A DNA stretch of 64,000 bases, from positions 1 to 64,000 of the forward strand of contig NZ_QULW01000007.1 of NCBI RefSeq assembly GCF_003481825.1, read 5' to 3'. Numbering within the stretch: the first letter of the stretch is position 1; every line of letters starts with the position of its first letter. Below are positions 15,397 through 23,755 of this stretch, piece by piece. The notes below the pieces were generated by a model, which was not told where the DNA came from, made no database searches, and saw nothing but the letters and a program-made list of their open reading frames with translations. The position numbers and the translations under genes are program-made. The DNA comes from Clostridium sp. OM02-18AC. Lineage in GTDB: Bacteria > Bacillota > Clostridia > Lachnospirales > Lachnospiraceae.

Positions 15397-16557
15397 ATGA
15401 AATTTATGGGTTATCGTCGTTCAGATGGACGTGTAGGAATTCGAAATCATGTATTAATTTTACCGGCTTGTGCCTGCGGAAGTGAATCCAGCCGCATTGT
15501 GGCTAGTCAGGTAAGAGGAGCCGTTAACATTGTGTTTAACACGGGCTGCTCCGATGTTGCTGCAAACACGGCAATGTCGCAGAAAGTTCTGACCGGTTTT
15601 GCCTGCAACCCGAACGTATACGGAGTTGTGATCATCGGACTGGGCTGTGAGACTGTTCCGCATAAAGAATTGAGAGAAAAAATTCAGGCCATGACCGACA
15701 AACCGGTGGTATCGTTTGGTATCCAGGAAGAGGGCGGCACCTTAAAGACCATTGAAAAAGCAGTGCGTGCTGCAAGAGATATGGCTGCACAGGCAGCGCT
15801 TGTCCAGAAAGAGGAGTGTGACATTTCCGAACTGCTTATGGGAATCGAGTGCGGCGGTTCTGATGCAACCTCTGGAATCGCTTCCAACCCTGCAGTAGGA
15901 GAACTGAGCGACCTTCTGGTAGATCTTGGTGCTTCCACCATCATGAGTGAGTCGATTGAGTGGATCGGCGGTGAGCATCTGCTGGCAAAGCGTGCGGCAA
16001 CTCCGGAAATCCATAACCAGATCATCAAAGTATGCGAAGATTATGAAAAGCATTTGAAGGCAGCAGGTCAGGATTGCCGTGCCGGACAGCCGACACCAGG
16101 CAATAAGGCTGGCGGTCTTTCCACTCTGGATGAGAAGAGCCTGGGCTGTATCCGCAAGGGCGGTACCAGACCGATCGTAGAAGTGCTTGAGCAGGCAGAA
16201 CGCCCAACGAAGCACGGCGCTATCGTTATGGATACGGCAGGTTATGATATTTCTTCCGTAACATCCATGGTAGCAGCAGGATGTGCCTGCGTTGTCTTCA
16301 CGACCGGACGCGGAACCCCAACCGGAAATGCGATTGCTCCGGTATTGAAGGTGACCGCAAACAAACGGACTTATCAGATGATGGAAGACAATATGGATGT
16401 CGACTTAAGCGGCATTATGGATGGAACCGCTACGATTCAGGAGAGCGGAAAAATGCTGTTAGAAGAGATCAATCAGGTTTGCAATGGAAAAATGACAAAA
16501 GCAGAGGCATATGGTTTTTCTGATATCGCAGTAGACCATGTATGCCGGTTTGTCTAG
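15397..16557 (+). CDS. UxaA-type dehydratase, large catalytic subunit
   Basis: This 386-residue protein matches the C-terminal catalytic part of altronate/galactarate dehydratases (UxaA, GarD) and the large subunit of sulfolactate sulfo-lyase (SuyB). It opens with the hallmark GYRRSDGRVGIRNHVLILP, then has NTGCSD near residue 50, GLGCE near 90, MGIECGGSDATSGIASNPAVG near 150 and a late TTGRGTPTGNAIAPVLKVT near 310. The cysteines in these blocks are candidates for metal or iron-sulfur binding. AGGAGGAAAGTT stands before ATG. It works with the SAF subunit just upstream and is followed, after 18 bases, by a broken symporter gene. Uronate breakdown is the usual setting; C3 sulfonate use is the alternative. 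Confidence 0.85.
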   Translation: MKFMGYRRSDGRVGIRNHVLILPACACGSESSRIVASQVRGAVNIVFNTGCSDVAANTAMSQKVLTGFACNPNVYGVVIIGLGCETVPHKELREKIQAMTDKPVVSFGIQEEGGTLKTIEKAVRAARDMAAQAALVQKEECDISELLMGIECGGSDATSGIASNPAVGELSDLLVDLGASTIMSESIEWIGGEHLLAKRAATPEIHNQIIKVCEDYEKHLKAAGQDCRAGQPTPGNKAGGLSTLDEKSLGCIRKGGTRPIVEVLEQAERPTKHGAIVMDTAGYDISSVTSMVAAGCACVVFTTGRGTPTGNAIAPVLKVTANKRTYQMMEDNMDVDLSGIMDGTATIQESGKMLLEEINQVCNGKMTKAEAYGFSDIAVDHVCRFV

Positions 16558-16575
16558 GAAGGCGGAGAAAATGCG

Positions 16576-17611
16576 ATGAATCCGATTAAGATGTGGAACA
16601 AATTAAGTCTTTTTACAAAAATCATGATTGGTTTTGTATTGGGAATCGCAGCAGGTGTCATTTTGGGCGAATCCGCAACGAAACTTGCATTTCTGGGAAC
16701 CATCCTGACAAGACTTCTGACTATGGTAGTTGCGCCGCTGGTTCTGGGACTTCTGATCTGTGCAGCAGCCGATGTGAAAGATTTCAAGACACTTGGTAAG
16801 ATTGGCGGAAAGACGCTGGCAATTTTCCTTGGCGGTACTGCTGTAGCGGTAGCCATTGGCCTGGTACTTTGCAACGTGATGCAGATCGGTGCGGGATTTG
16901 TCATGGAAACGCAGGCAGCTTATGATGCAAAGGAAATCCCGAGCATTGCAGACACGCTGATGAACATCATTCCGACCAACCCATTCAATTCCTTAAGTGA
17001 GCAGAACCTGCTGCAGATCATTTTCTTTGCTCTTCTGCTGGGATTCTCCCTCATCAAACTGGGAGACAAGGGGGCTCCGGTACTGGATTTCTTCCGCGCA
17101 TGGACCGAAGCATGGAAAGAAATCACCAACATTGTTATTCTTTGGCACCATGAAAGAAGCAATTCTGTTCGTATTCGCAACCTGCTCCAGTGTAGCAACC
17201 ATTCCTCTGAACTTAAAATGTACCAAGGCACTTGGTGTCGATGATAAGATCGCAGACTTCGTCATTCCCTTCGGCGCAGTCATGAACATGAATGGTACGG
17301 CAATTTACGAGGCAGTTGCAGTTATTTTTGCATCCCAGGTATTCGGCATCGAACTCACTGTGACCCAGCAGATCATGGTTATGGTGACTGCAGTCCTGGC
17401 ATCTGTCGGTACAGCAGGAATCCCGGGATCCGGTCTCGTCATGATGACAATCGTTCTGAATGCGGTAAACCTTCCATTAGAGACGATTGGTCTGTTAGCC
17501 GGAATCGATCGTATTCTGAATATGGCCCGTGTTATTCCGAATATTGTCGGTGACGCAGCGGCAGCAGTTGTGGTAGCAAAGAGTGAAGGTGCTTTGCATC
17601 CGCAGAAATAA
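16576..17611 (+). pseudogene. DAACS family dicarboxylate/amino-acid symporter, internally deleted and frameshifted
   Basis: The first frame (16576 to about 17140) encodes the N-terminal half of a dicarboxylate/amino acid:cation symporter, from KIMIGFVLGIAAGVILGE to FFRAWTEAWKEITNIVI. The second half continues in another frame (from about 17148) with TMKEAILFVFATCSSVATIP, GAVMNMNGTAIYEA, SVGTAGIPGSGLVMM and NIVGDAAAAVVVAK. Intact relatives have roughly 75-85 more residues, covering two membrane spans, between these parts. A deletion of about 230 bases that is not a multiple of three explains both the loss and the frameshift. Transport activity is not expected. It is the last gene of the UxaA operon. 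Confidence 0.85.
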
Positions 17612-17639
17612 TCTAATAGTGAAATCCCATTTTTGCCAG

Positions 17640-17675
17640 GGGCATTCCGTGAAATTGCGGAATGCCCTCTTTTTT
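17640..17675 (+). terminator. Rho-independent terminator after the UxaA/symporter operon
   Basis: A perfect 10-bp stem GGGCATTCCG/CGGAATGCCC with an eight-base loop is followed by TCTTTTTT. It lies 28 bases after the stop of the broken symporter gene. Confidence 0.9.
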
Positions 17676-17814
17676 GCAAAGTCTTAATAATTCATTACAA
17701 AGCAGGTGAAATGGTTGCCTCAGTAGTGAATTTCGATTAAGATAGAACTCAGATAAGACAGCAGTGATGCAGCTGAATCATTATGATACAAGAAGATAGA
17801 GGAGGAATGGGAAA

Positions 17815-18930
17815 ATGAAACTCAAAAAATGGATCACACTGGGGGCGGCCCTCAGCTTTTTACTTGCAGCGCAGCCTGCATATGCAGCGCCGGTGGTTAC
17901 TGCAGGCGTAAATCAGAGTGTGCAGACTCCGGAAGAGGCAGCACAGGAGGCAGTTCAGTCATCCGGCGTTGTTGCGGGAGAAGCGCCGACTGGTGCAGGG
18001 CAGTCATCTGCACCGGCACCGGCAAATGCATCCAGTCAGGCGCCATCGGCAGCAGAAACGGCTCCGCAGTCAGATGGAACCAGCATTCAGCAGTCCCCGA
18101 CCATCGTATCCGGACAAAACCAGACCGCAGCGCCGGCAACAGCAGACAATGGTGCATCTTCTGCGCCGGTTTCTGCTGGCGAGGTAACCGGTATCCCGGA
18201 GGGACCTGGCGGCATTAAGAGTGACCCGGTGACACCGGTTCTGCCGGAGGAGCAGGCAGCACAGGAAGCAGCCCAGGCGACAGACGCCGGACAGGCTGCA
18301 GCACAGCAGGCAGGAAGCGTAGACCCGTCCAGACCGATGGTGGCCCTGACCTTTGATGATGGTCCGCAGCCATCGGTCGGCAACCGCATTATGGACTGTC
18401 TGGCACAGTACGGCGGCAAGGCAACCTTCTTTATGGTAGGGGAGCGTGTCGGTTCTTATAAAACAGAGGTGCAGCGTATGGTGGCAGAGGGGCACGAGGT
18501 GGCAAACCATACCATGAACCACAAATATCTGCAGAAGCTGGGAGCTGCCCAGATCCAGGCACAGGTCAACCAGGGAAATGATGCGATTCAGGCAGCCTGC
18601 GGCGTCCGCCCGACCCTGCTTCGTCTCCCAGGCGGAAACCACAACGCTACGGTTATGGCGAATGCCGGAATGCCGATGATCCAGTGGAATATTGATACAC
18701 TGGACTGGAAAACCAGAAATGCAGATAAGACGGTAGCAGCAGTGCTGAATCATGTGAAAGATGGAGATATCATCCTGATGCACGAGCTTTACGGTGCGAC
18801 TGGCGATGCGGTTTTGCGGATTGTGCCGGAGCTTCATAAGCGTGGCTTCCAGATGGTGACTGTAAGCCAGATGGCAGCGGCGAAGGGAAAGACGCTGGAG
18901 GCTGGAAAGATGTATTCCAGTTTCAACTAA
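17815..18930 (+). CDS. Secreted polysaccharide deacetylase (NodB domain)
   Basis: This 371-residue exported enzyme probably removes acetyl groups from peptidoglycan or another cell-surface glycan. It has a Sec signal peptide (MKLKKW then a hydrophobic core, cleavage after AYA near residue 24), a long low-complexity linker rich in Ala, Pro, Gln and Ser (residues 30-160), and a NodB domain (165-355) with VALTFDDGPQPS holding the catalytic Asp, the metal-binding pair in NHTMNHKYL, LLRLPGGNHNATVM and DIILMHE. GGAGGAATGGGAAA precedes ATG. It stands alone after a terminator, and a palindromic element begins right after its stop. The linker may span the wall. Confidence 0.9.
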   Translation: MKLKKWITLGAALSFLLAAQPAYAAPVVTAGVNQSVQTPEEAAQEAVQSSGVVAGEAPTGAGQSSAPAPANASSQAPSAAETAPQSDGTSIQQSPTIVSGQNQTAAPATADNGASSAPVSAGEVTGIPEGPGGIKSDPVTPVLPEEQAAQEAAQATDAGQAAAQQAGSVDPSRPMVALTFDDGPQPSVGNRIMDCLAQYGGKATFFMVGERVGSYKTEVQRMVAEGHEVANHTMNHKYLQKLGAAQIQAQVNQGNDAIQAACGVRPTLLRLPGGNHNATVMANAGMPMIQWNIDTLDWKTRNADKTVAAVLNHVKDGDIILMHELYGATGDAVLRIVPELHKRGFQMVTVSQMAAAKGKTLEAGKMYSSFN

Positions 18931-19015
18931 TTAACCATTTGATTCACTTTAATAGGGCCGTGTGAGTTGCCTTTCGGCAACTCACACGGCCCTTGTCATA
19001 TACTTATATTGTTAT
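18931..19015 (-). repeat. 85-bp palindromic element, copy B (reverse orientation)
   Basis: The core stem-loop is at 18954-18993, identical in the stem to copy C and inverted relative to copies A, C, D and E, so its loop reads TTTC on the plus strand. The element starts at the base after the deacetylase stop (18928-18930) and ends two bases before the DAHP synthase stop (19017-19019). The end repeats are less perfect here (TTAACCATTT and AATATTGTTAT). Confidence 0.9.
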
Positions 19016-19016
19016 T

Positions 19017-20045
19017 TTACATCTGCTCTGCGATTTCATACAGCAGACGCTCGGAATCTTCCCAGCCAAGACATGGGTCTGTGATGGATTTTCCGTAGCA
19101 GTGTTCGCCGATCTTCTGGTTGCCCGGTTCAATGTAGCTTTCGATCATAACCCCTTTTACCAGCTTGTTTAAGTCAGCAGAATGTCTGCGGCTGTGCAGG
19201 ATCTCTTTGACAATACGGATCTGCTCCATATACTGCTTGTTGGAGTTGGAGTGGTTCGCGTCTACGATGCAGGCTGGATTGACCAGATCGCGTTTGGCGT
19301 ACAGCTCGTGGAGCAGCATAAGATCCTCGTAGTGGTAGTTCGGCAGGCACTGACCATGCTTGCTGACTGCGCCGCGCAGGATGGTGTGGGTGTACGGGTT
19401 TCCGTCCGTTTTTACTTCCCAGTCACGCATGATGAATTCGTGGCTGTGCTGACCAGCCTGGACGGAGTTCATCATAACGGATAAGTCTCCACTGGTTGGG
19501 TTTTTCATGCCGACCGGAACATGGCAGCCGCTGGATACCAGACGGTGCTGCTGGTTTTCTACGGAACGGGCGCCGACTGCGATATAGGACATGATATCGT
19601 CTAAGTAGCTGACGTTATCCGGGTAGAGCATTTCATCTGCTGTGGAGAAACCGGTTTCTTTTAAGACACGCATATGCAGATGACGGATTGCATGAAGACC
19701 CTCTGCCATGCTCGGACGTTTCTCCGGATCCGGCTGGTGAAGCATACCTTTGTAGCCGTCACCGGTGGTACGCGGTTTGTTCGTGTAGACACGCGGTACG
19801 ATCACCAGGCGGTCTTTGGTCTTTTCCTGAACATCGATCAGGCGGCTGGTGTAATCTAAGACTGCATCCTCGTTATCTGCAGAGCATGGTCCGATGAGAA
19901 CCAGGAATTTATCGCTTTCTCCGCTGATGATTTTTTTAACTTCCTCGTCGCGCTGGGCTTTGCATAATGCGAGATCCGCCGCAAGCGGGAACTGTTCTTT
20001 GATCTCTGCCGGGGTCGGCAGCTTGTTTATGAATTCGAATGCCAT
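19017..20045 (-). CDS. aroF: 3-deoxy-7-phosphoheptulonate synthase (DAHP synthase, class I)
   Basis: This enzyme condenses phosphoenolpyruvate with erythrose 4-phosphate, the first step of the shikimate pathway to aromatic amino acids. At 342 residues it matches the AroF/AroG/AroH group. Visible motifs include FLVLIGPCSADNEDAVLDY, RVYTNKPRTTGDGYKGM, SYIAVGARSVENQQHR, GMKNPTSGD and the late IVDANHSNSNKQ. A longer frame starts at 20111, but GAGGAGAACATT stands directly before ATG 20043-20045. No trp leader peptide or T-box was seen upstream, so feedback control, if any, is at the protein level. It is monocistronic and convergent with the deacetylase gene. Confidence 0.93.
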   Translation of the reverse strand: MAFEFINKLPTPAEIKEQFPLAADLALCKAQRDEEVKKIISGESDKFLVLIGPCSADNEDAVLDYTSRLIDVQEKTKDRLVIVPRVYTNKPRTTGDGYKGMLHQPDPEKRPSMAEGLHAIRHLHMRVLKETGFSTADEMLYPDNVSYLDDIMSYIAVGARSVENQQHRLVSSGCHVPVGMKNPTSGDLSVMMNSVQAGQHSHEFIMRDWEVKTDGNPYTHTILRGAVSKHGQCLPNYHYEDLMLLHELYAKRDLVNPACIVDANHSNSNKQYMEQIRIVKEILHSRRHSADLNKLVKGVMIESYIEPGNQKIGEHCYGKSITDPCLGWEDSERLLYEIAEQM

Positions 20046-20391
20046 AATGTTCTCCTCATTTTGTAAATAATAGGTACAGGAAAATAAAAATTCCTGCATG
20101 TCAGGTTCCAATCACACGAATAAATTCGCACGTTGACGCGTTAAAGCGATTATAGTATACATGAATAAAAAATGCAAGATATATTTGACAGAAGCGTGCC
20201 AAAAAAGTTACTCAAAAAAGATACCATAGCAGAATGATAACATTTTTATCTAAAGAATACAACGCTGATCTTCGTATTCTGTCTGTGCTTTACCGTTTCT
20301 TGTGTTATAATCGGATTAAACACTTTGCAATGTAACAGTCAGGTTTCCCGTGCAGGGAAAGTACACTGTGAAAAAGAAAAGGGGGATTTAT
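20046..20391. other. Divergent promoter region between aroF and the MBL hydrolase gene
   Basis: The 346 bases hold the aroF promoter (20149-20177), a TATAAT hexamer at about 20305-20310 that may serve the plus-strand gene, and an imperfect stem-loop at about 20336-20372 in the leader of that gene, with TTTCCC and GGGAAA as its inner arms. No open frame of note was found, and no known riboswitch class was recognised. Confidence 0.45.
20149..20177 (-). promoter_or_regulatory. Sigma-A promoter of aroF
   Basis: On the minus strand TTGCAT (20172-20177) and TATAAT (20149-20154) are separated by 17 bases. The -10 box matches consensus fully. Transcription would begin near 20142, about 97 bases before the aroF start. 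Confidence 0.6.
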
Positions 20392-21006
20392 ATGAAAATC
20401 ACATGGCTTGGACATTCCTGTTTTAAACTGGAATCACAGGGGTACACCATAATTCTCGATCCATATGAGGATGGTTATGTACCGGGACTTGCTCCGGTAA
20501 GAGAAACTGCAGATGCGGTCTTCTGCAGTCATGAACATAACGATCATAATGCAAGAACCGTGGTAACTTTAAAAAACAGTGACGTGCCGTCACCATTTGC
20601 CATTATGGAAATCCATACCTGGCATGATGAAGTGCAGGGCGCAAAGCGGGGCGCAAACGGTATCCGTATTTTTGATGATGGAACATACCGTGTGGCGCAT
20701 CTGGGAGACCTTGGATGTGAACTGGAGCCGGAACAGTTGGAGCAGTTAAAAAATCTGGATGCTGTTATGATTCCGGTGGGAGGTTTCTTTACCATCGATG
20801 CTGCTCAGGCAAAAAAACTGGTGGATCAGATTCAGCCGCGCGTTACGATCCCAATGCATTATCGGAGTGAAAATTTTGGATATGATGTGCTGGGAACCCT
20901 GGAAGATTTCACAGCGCTTTGCGATTGCGTGGTAGAATACCCGGGAAATTCCATTGAACTGAATGAAGAAATGCTGCAGCAGACAGCTGTGCTGAAAATA
21001 AGATAG
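20392..21006 (+). CDS. MBL-fold metal-dependent hydrolase
   Basis: This 204-residue protein is a small metallo-beta-lactamase-fold hydrolase of the UlaG-like group. Metal-binding motifs are CSHEHNDHNA near residue 45 (H-x-H-x-D-H), HLGDLGCEL near 105, and IPMHYRSENFG near 160. The start MKITWLGHSCFKLESQG is typical. GGGGGATTTAT stands before ATG 20392, which excludes the longer frame from 20350. No partner gene is adjacent, so the substrate (possibly a phospholipid-like or cyclic phosphate ester, as in relatives) stays open. Confidence 0.85.
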   Translation: MKITWLGHSCFKLESQGYTIILDPYEDGYVPGLAPVRETADAVFCSHEHNDHNARTVVTLKNSDVPSPFAIMEIHTWHDEVQGAKRGANGIRIFDDGTYRVAHLGDLGCELEPEQLEQLKNLDAVMIPVGGFFTIDAAQAKKLVDQIQPRVTIPMHYRSENFGYDVLGTLEDFTALCDCVVEYPGNSIELNEEMLQQTAVLKIR

Positions 21007-21017
21007 AAGAGTCCATG

Positions 21018-21059
21018 CAAACGCCTCAGAAAACTGGATACAGAATTCTGAGGCGTTTG
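21018..21059. terminator. Bidirectional terminator between convergent genes
   Basis: A 14-bp perfect stem, CAAACGCCTCAGAA pairing with TTCTGAGGCGTTTG, has an internal 14-base loop and is followed by TTTG on the plus strand and preceded by GCA on the other. It lies between the MBL hydrolase stop and the RlmI-type methyltransferase stop. This is an ordinary terminator, unlike the 85-bp elements found at other convergent ends. Confidence 0.8.
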
Positions 21060-21073
21060 TTTGATACTGCAGA

Positions 21074-22279
21074 TTATTTTTCATCCACCACCTGGAAAAT
21101 GTAGAACTTCAGATAGTAGGATGCCTGCTCACCACCGGTCCAAAGAATCGGATGGTCGGCTGCCTGGGTGCGGTATTCGACCTGGCGGAGGCGTTTGTGT
21201 ACGTTTCCTGCAGCTTCGCGGATGGTCTTGGTGAACAGTTCCGGATCCATGAAATGGGAGCAGGAGCAGGTCGCAAGATAGCCACCGTCCTTCACCAGCT
21301 TCATGCCGCGCAGGTTGATCTCGCGGTAACCCTTGACAGCGTTTTTGATGGAACTGCGGGATTTCGTGAAAGCAGGCGGGTCCAGAATGACAACATCGAA
21401 TTTTTCACCTTTTTCTTCCAATTCTGGAAGCAGATCGAACACATCGGCACACTGGAAGGTGACGCGGTCGGAAAGAACGTTTAACTCTGCATTCTCGCGG
21501 GCCTGTGCGACACCTAACTCAGAGGCATCGACACCCAGGACGGAAGCGGCTCCGGCAATGCCTGCGTTTAAGGCAAAGGAACCAGTGTGGGTAAAGCAGT
21601 CCAGAACCTTTTTGCCTTTGCACAGCTTCTGGATCGCAAGGCGGTTATACTTCTGGTCGAGGAAGAAGCCGGTTTTCTGGCCGTCCTGCACGTCGACGAT
21701 GTAGCGGACACCGTTTTCCACGATCTCTACTTTGGTGTCGAATGGCTCGCCGATAAAGCCTTTTACGCGCTCCATGCCTTCCTGAAGACGTACCTTTGCA
21801 TCGCTGCGCTCGTAAACACCGCGGATGGAGATACCGTCTTCTGCCAGAACCTTTTTCAGCTTATCCAGAATCACCGGTTTCCAGCGGTCGATGCCCAGTG
21901 CGAGAGACTCAACTACAAGAACATCGGAAAATTTGTCGATGACGATACCAGGCAGGAAATCTGCCTCACCGAAGATCAGGCGGCAGCTGGAGGTATCTAC
22001 GGTAGATTTGCGGTACTCCCAGGCATTGCGGACACGCATCTCGATGAACGCGTCATCTACAACGGTATCTTTTTTGCGGGTCATCATGCGGACGGTGATC
22101 TTGGAACGGGTGTTGATAAAGCCCTGTCCCATAGGATAGCCGTCGAAGTCGGAGACGGTGACCATATCGCCGTTTTCGAAATTTCCTTCGATTTTATCGA
22201 TCTCGTTGTCGTAGATCCAGGCGCCGCCGGATTTTAAGGTGCGGCCTTCGCCTTTCTTTAAAATAACATTTGCAGACAT
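21074..22279 (-). CDS. Class I rRNA (cytosine-C5) methyltransferase, RlmI-like
   Basis: This 401-residue enzyme is likely to methylate 23S rRNA. It has an N-terminal PUA domain (residues 1-75, ILKKGEGRTLKSGGAWIYDNEI) and a C-terminal SAM-dependent methyltransferase domain with DVQDGQKTGFFLDQKYNR near residue 193, the SAM motif VLDCFTHTGSFALNAGIAGA near 222, and catalytic motifs VVILDPPAFTKSRSSIKNA near 300 and ATCSCSHFM near 345. AAAGGAGCATATCTATT precedes ATG 22279. The gene overlaps a symporter remnant upstream. Family assignment is firm; the exact base modified is by homology. Confidence 0.9.
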   Translation of the reverse strand: MSANVILKKGEGRTLKSGGAWIYDNEIDKIEGNFENGDMVTVSDFDGYPMGQGFINTRSKITVRMMTRKKDTVVDDAFIEMRVRNAWEYRKSTVDTSSCRLIFGEADFLPGIVIDKFSDVLVVESLALGIDRWKPVILDKLKKVLAEDGISIRGVYERSDAKVRLQEGMERVKGFIGEPFDTKVEIVENGVRYIVDVQDGQKTGFFLDQKYNRLAIQKLCKGKKVLDCFTHTGSFALNAGIAGAASVLGVDASELGVAQARENAELNVLSDRVTFQCADVFDLLPELEEKGEKFDVVILDPPAFTKSRSSIKNAVKGYREINLRGMKLVKDGGYLATCSCSHFMDPELFTKTIREAAGNVHKRLRQVEYRTQAADHPILWTGGEQASYYLKFYIFQVVDEK

Positions 22280-22656
22280 AATAGATATGCTCCTTTATGA
22301 TTTTTTGTTTCTCTCTTCGCCTCTAAGTTGGAAACAACCATGGTGCAGGCTGCGTCACCGGTGATGTTGACGGTGGTACGACCCATATCGAAGATACGGT
22401 CCACACCGGCTACCAGGGCGATGCCATCGACCGGAAGTTCGACAGAGGTCAGTACCATAGCCAGCATGATCATACCGGCACCTGGGACACCGGCGGTTCC
22501 GATGGAAGCTGCGAACATAATGGCCGGAAGCATTCCCTTGAAGAAGGTTACATTTAAGATCATCTCCATGCATTTCATGAAAATCTCGTTTAAGTCATTG
22601 AAAGCATTGGTGCGGGAAAGCCCGATTGGCTGCTGATGCAGTAAAAAAGGAGACAC
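22258..22656 (-). pseudogene. Remnant of a second DAACS symporter gene with internal deletions
   Basis: The 132-codon frame contains three separate islands of a dicarboxylate/amino-acid symporter: SRTNAFNDLNEIFMKCMEMI, then FFKGMLPAIMFAAS, then IGTAGVPGAGMIMLAMVLTS through DRIFDMGRTTVNITGDAACT and a C-terminal tail. In intact relatives these islands are spaced by tens of residues, and the first half of the protein should precede them. The reading frame has stayed open across the joins. The tail runs into the start of the methyltransferase gene. No transporter function is expected. Confidence 0.75.
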
Positions 22657-22820
22657 TGCACCTGAACACGCAATGTCCCCGTTGACATTACTTTTATCTT
22701 AGCATATCCTTAACGGATGCGCAACCGCTATTGAAGGTGCAAAAAAAGCATGATAGAATAGAAATAATCATGAAAAAACAACAGAACCCCTCTTATATAG
22801 GAAGGAAAAAACGTATCTAT

Positions 22821-23534
22821 ATGAAAGAAAGCAGAACGGAAGAAACAAGAACGGCGGAAGTGAGAATGACGGAAACGAGAGCAGCAGAAACGGGAACGGA
22901 AGAAGCGAGAATGACGGAAGCGAGCAAAAGAAGAACGAATAAAACGGGATCAGCAGAAACTGCAATGGTACCGGCTCTGCAAAAGCACGACCGGACGAAA
23001 TATAAGCTGGCGGCCTCCATCAAGGAATGTATGAAGACCACGCCGGTCGACCGCATCACTGTAAAGGATATCGTGGAGGGCAGCGGACTCACCCGTCAGA
23101 CTTTCTACCGCAATTTCAAGGACAAGTATGACCTCATCAACTGGTATTTCGATAAGCTGGTGCTGCAGTCGTTTGAGCAGATCGGTATGGGAAATACGGT
23201 GGGCGAGAGCCTGACCCAGAAATTTGAGTTCATTTTAAATGAGAAAGCATTTTTTACCGAGGCATTCCGCTCCGATGACTATAACTCGGTTAAGGAGCAT
23301 GACTTTGAGCTGATCCTGCAGTTTTACAAGGATCTGATCGCTCGAAAGACCAGCCGTCCGCTGGGAGAGGAACTTGAGTTTTTACTGGAGATGTACTGCC
23401 GCGGCTCGGTATACATGACAGAAAAATGGGTGCTTGGCGGCATGAAGGATTCCCCGCGCCGAATGTCTGATAAGCTGGTTGAGGCGATGCCGCCGAAGCT
23501 GGAAAAAGTCTTTTCAGAACTGGAACTCTTATAA
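22821..23534 (+). CDS. TetR/AcrR family regulator with a repeat-rich N-terminus
   Basis: The DNA-binding part begins around KHDRTKYKLAASIKECMKT and includes the helix-turn-helix ITVKDIVEGSGLTRQTFYRN, followed by FKDKYDLINWYFDKL. The C-terminal 130 residues are of the type found in DhaS-like regulators. The domain is preceded by about 50 residues of a low-complexity stretch (ESRTEETRTAEVRMTETRAA and onward), encoded by degenerate repeats built on ACGGAA and GAGA at 22832-22935. The frame stays open upstream to a TTG at 22731 and has ATG codons at 22770, 22821, 22866, 22911 and 22965. None has a good ribosome site, so the start is uncertain. The next gene is fucO, separated by a terminator. Target genes are unknown. 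Confidence 0.75.
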   Translation: MKESRTEETRTAEVRMTETRAAETGTEEARMTEASKRRTNKTGSAETAMVPALQKHDRTKYKLAASIKECMKTTPVDRITVKDIVEGSGLTRQTFYRNFKDKYDLINWYFDKLVLQSFEQIGMGNTVGESLTQKFEFILNEKAFFTEAFRSDDYNSVKEHDFELILQFYKDLIARKTSRPLGEELEFLLEMYCRGSVYMTEKWVLGGMKDSPRRMSDKLVEAMPPKLEKVFSELELL

Positions 23535-23583
23535 AATGTTACAAATTAAACAAAATAAATTGTGAGGAATCCACAAAAATGAG

Positions 23584-23625
23584 AAGAAAGTGACAGAAGT
23601 GATACTTTGTCACTTTCTTTTTCTC
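23584..23625 (+). terminator. Terminator after the TetR-type gene
   Basis: AAGAAAGTGACA pairs with TGTCACTTTCTT (12 bp, 12-base loop) and is followed by TTTCTC. It lies about 50 bases after the regulator stop and ahead of the fucO leader. Confidence 0.75.
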
Positions 23626-23755
23626 ATTATACTTGTTAAAATAATATCAGTTCGTGAGAGGAAAAATGCCAAACGATTTCGTGCTGGCAAAGTGTCACGA
23701 AGAAATTCAGCAAAACAAGAAATCAAATGAGCACAGACTCAAGGAGGATTTTATC

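Noticed and set aside
15074..16557. Calling the split UxaA genes a sulfolactate sulfo-lyase (SuyAB)
   Set aside because: The two-subunit layout fits, but altronate/galactarate-type dehydratases are also split in Firmicutes and no sulfonate gene lies nearby, so the family name is kept.
18070..18837. A 255-codon minus-strand frame inside the deacetylase gene
   Set aside because: Antisense to the NodB domain; Cys/Arg/Leu-rich composition typical of a shadow frame.
20046..20111. An N-terminal extension of DAHP synthase or a leader peptide
   Set aside because: The extra codons lack a ribosome site and hold no run of aromatic codons typical of attenuation; the internal ATG with GAGGAG is better.
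23630..23660. A Rex-like half-site (TTGTTAA) upstream of fucO
   Set aside because: Only one half-site is clear; the second arm does not match.
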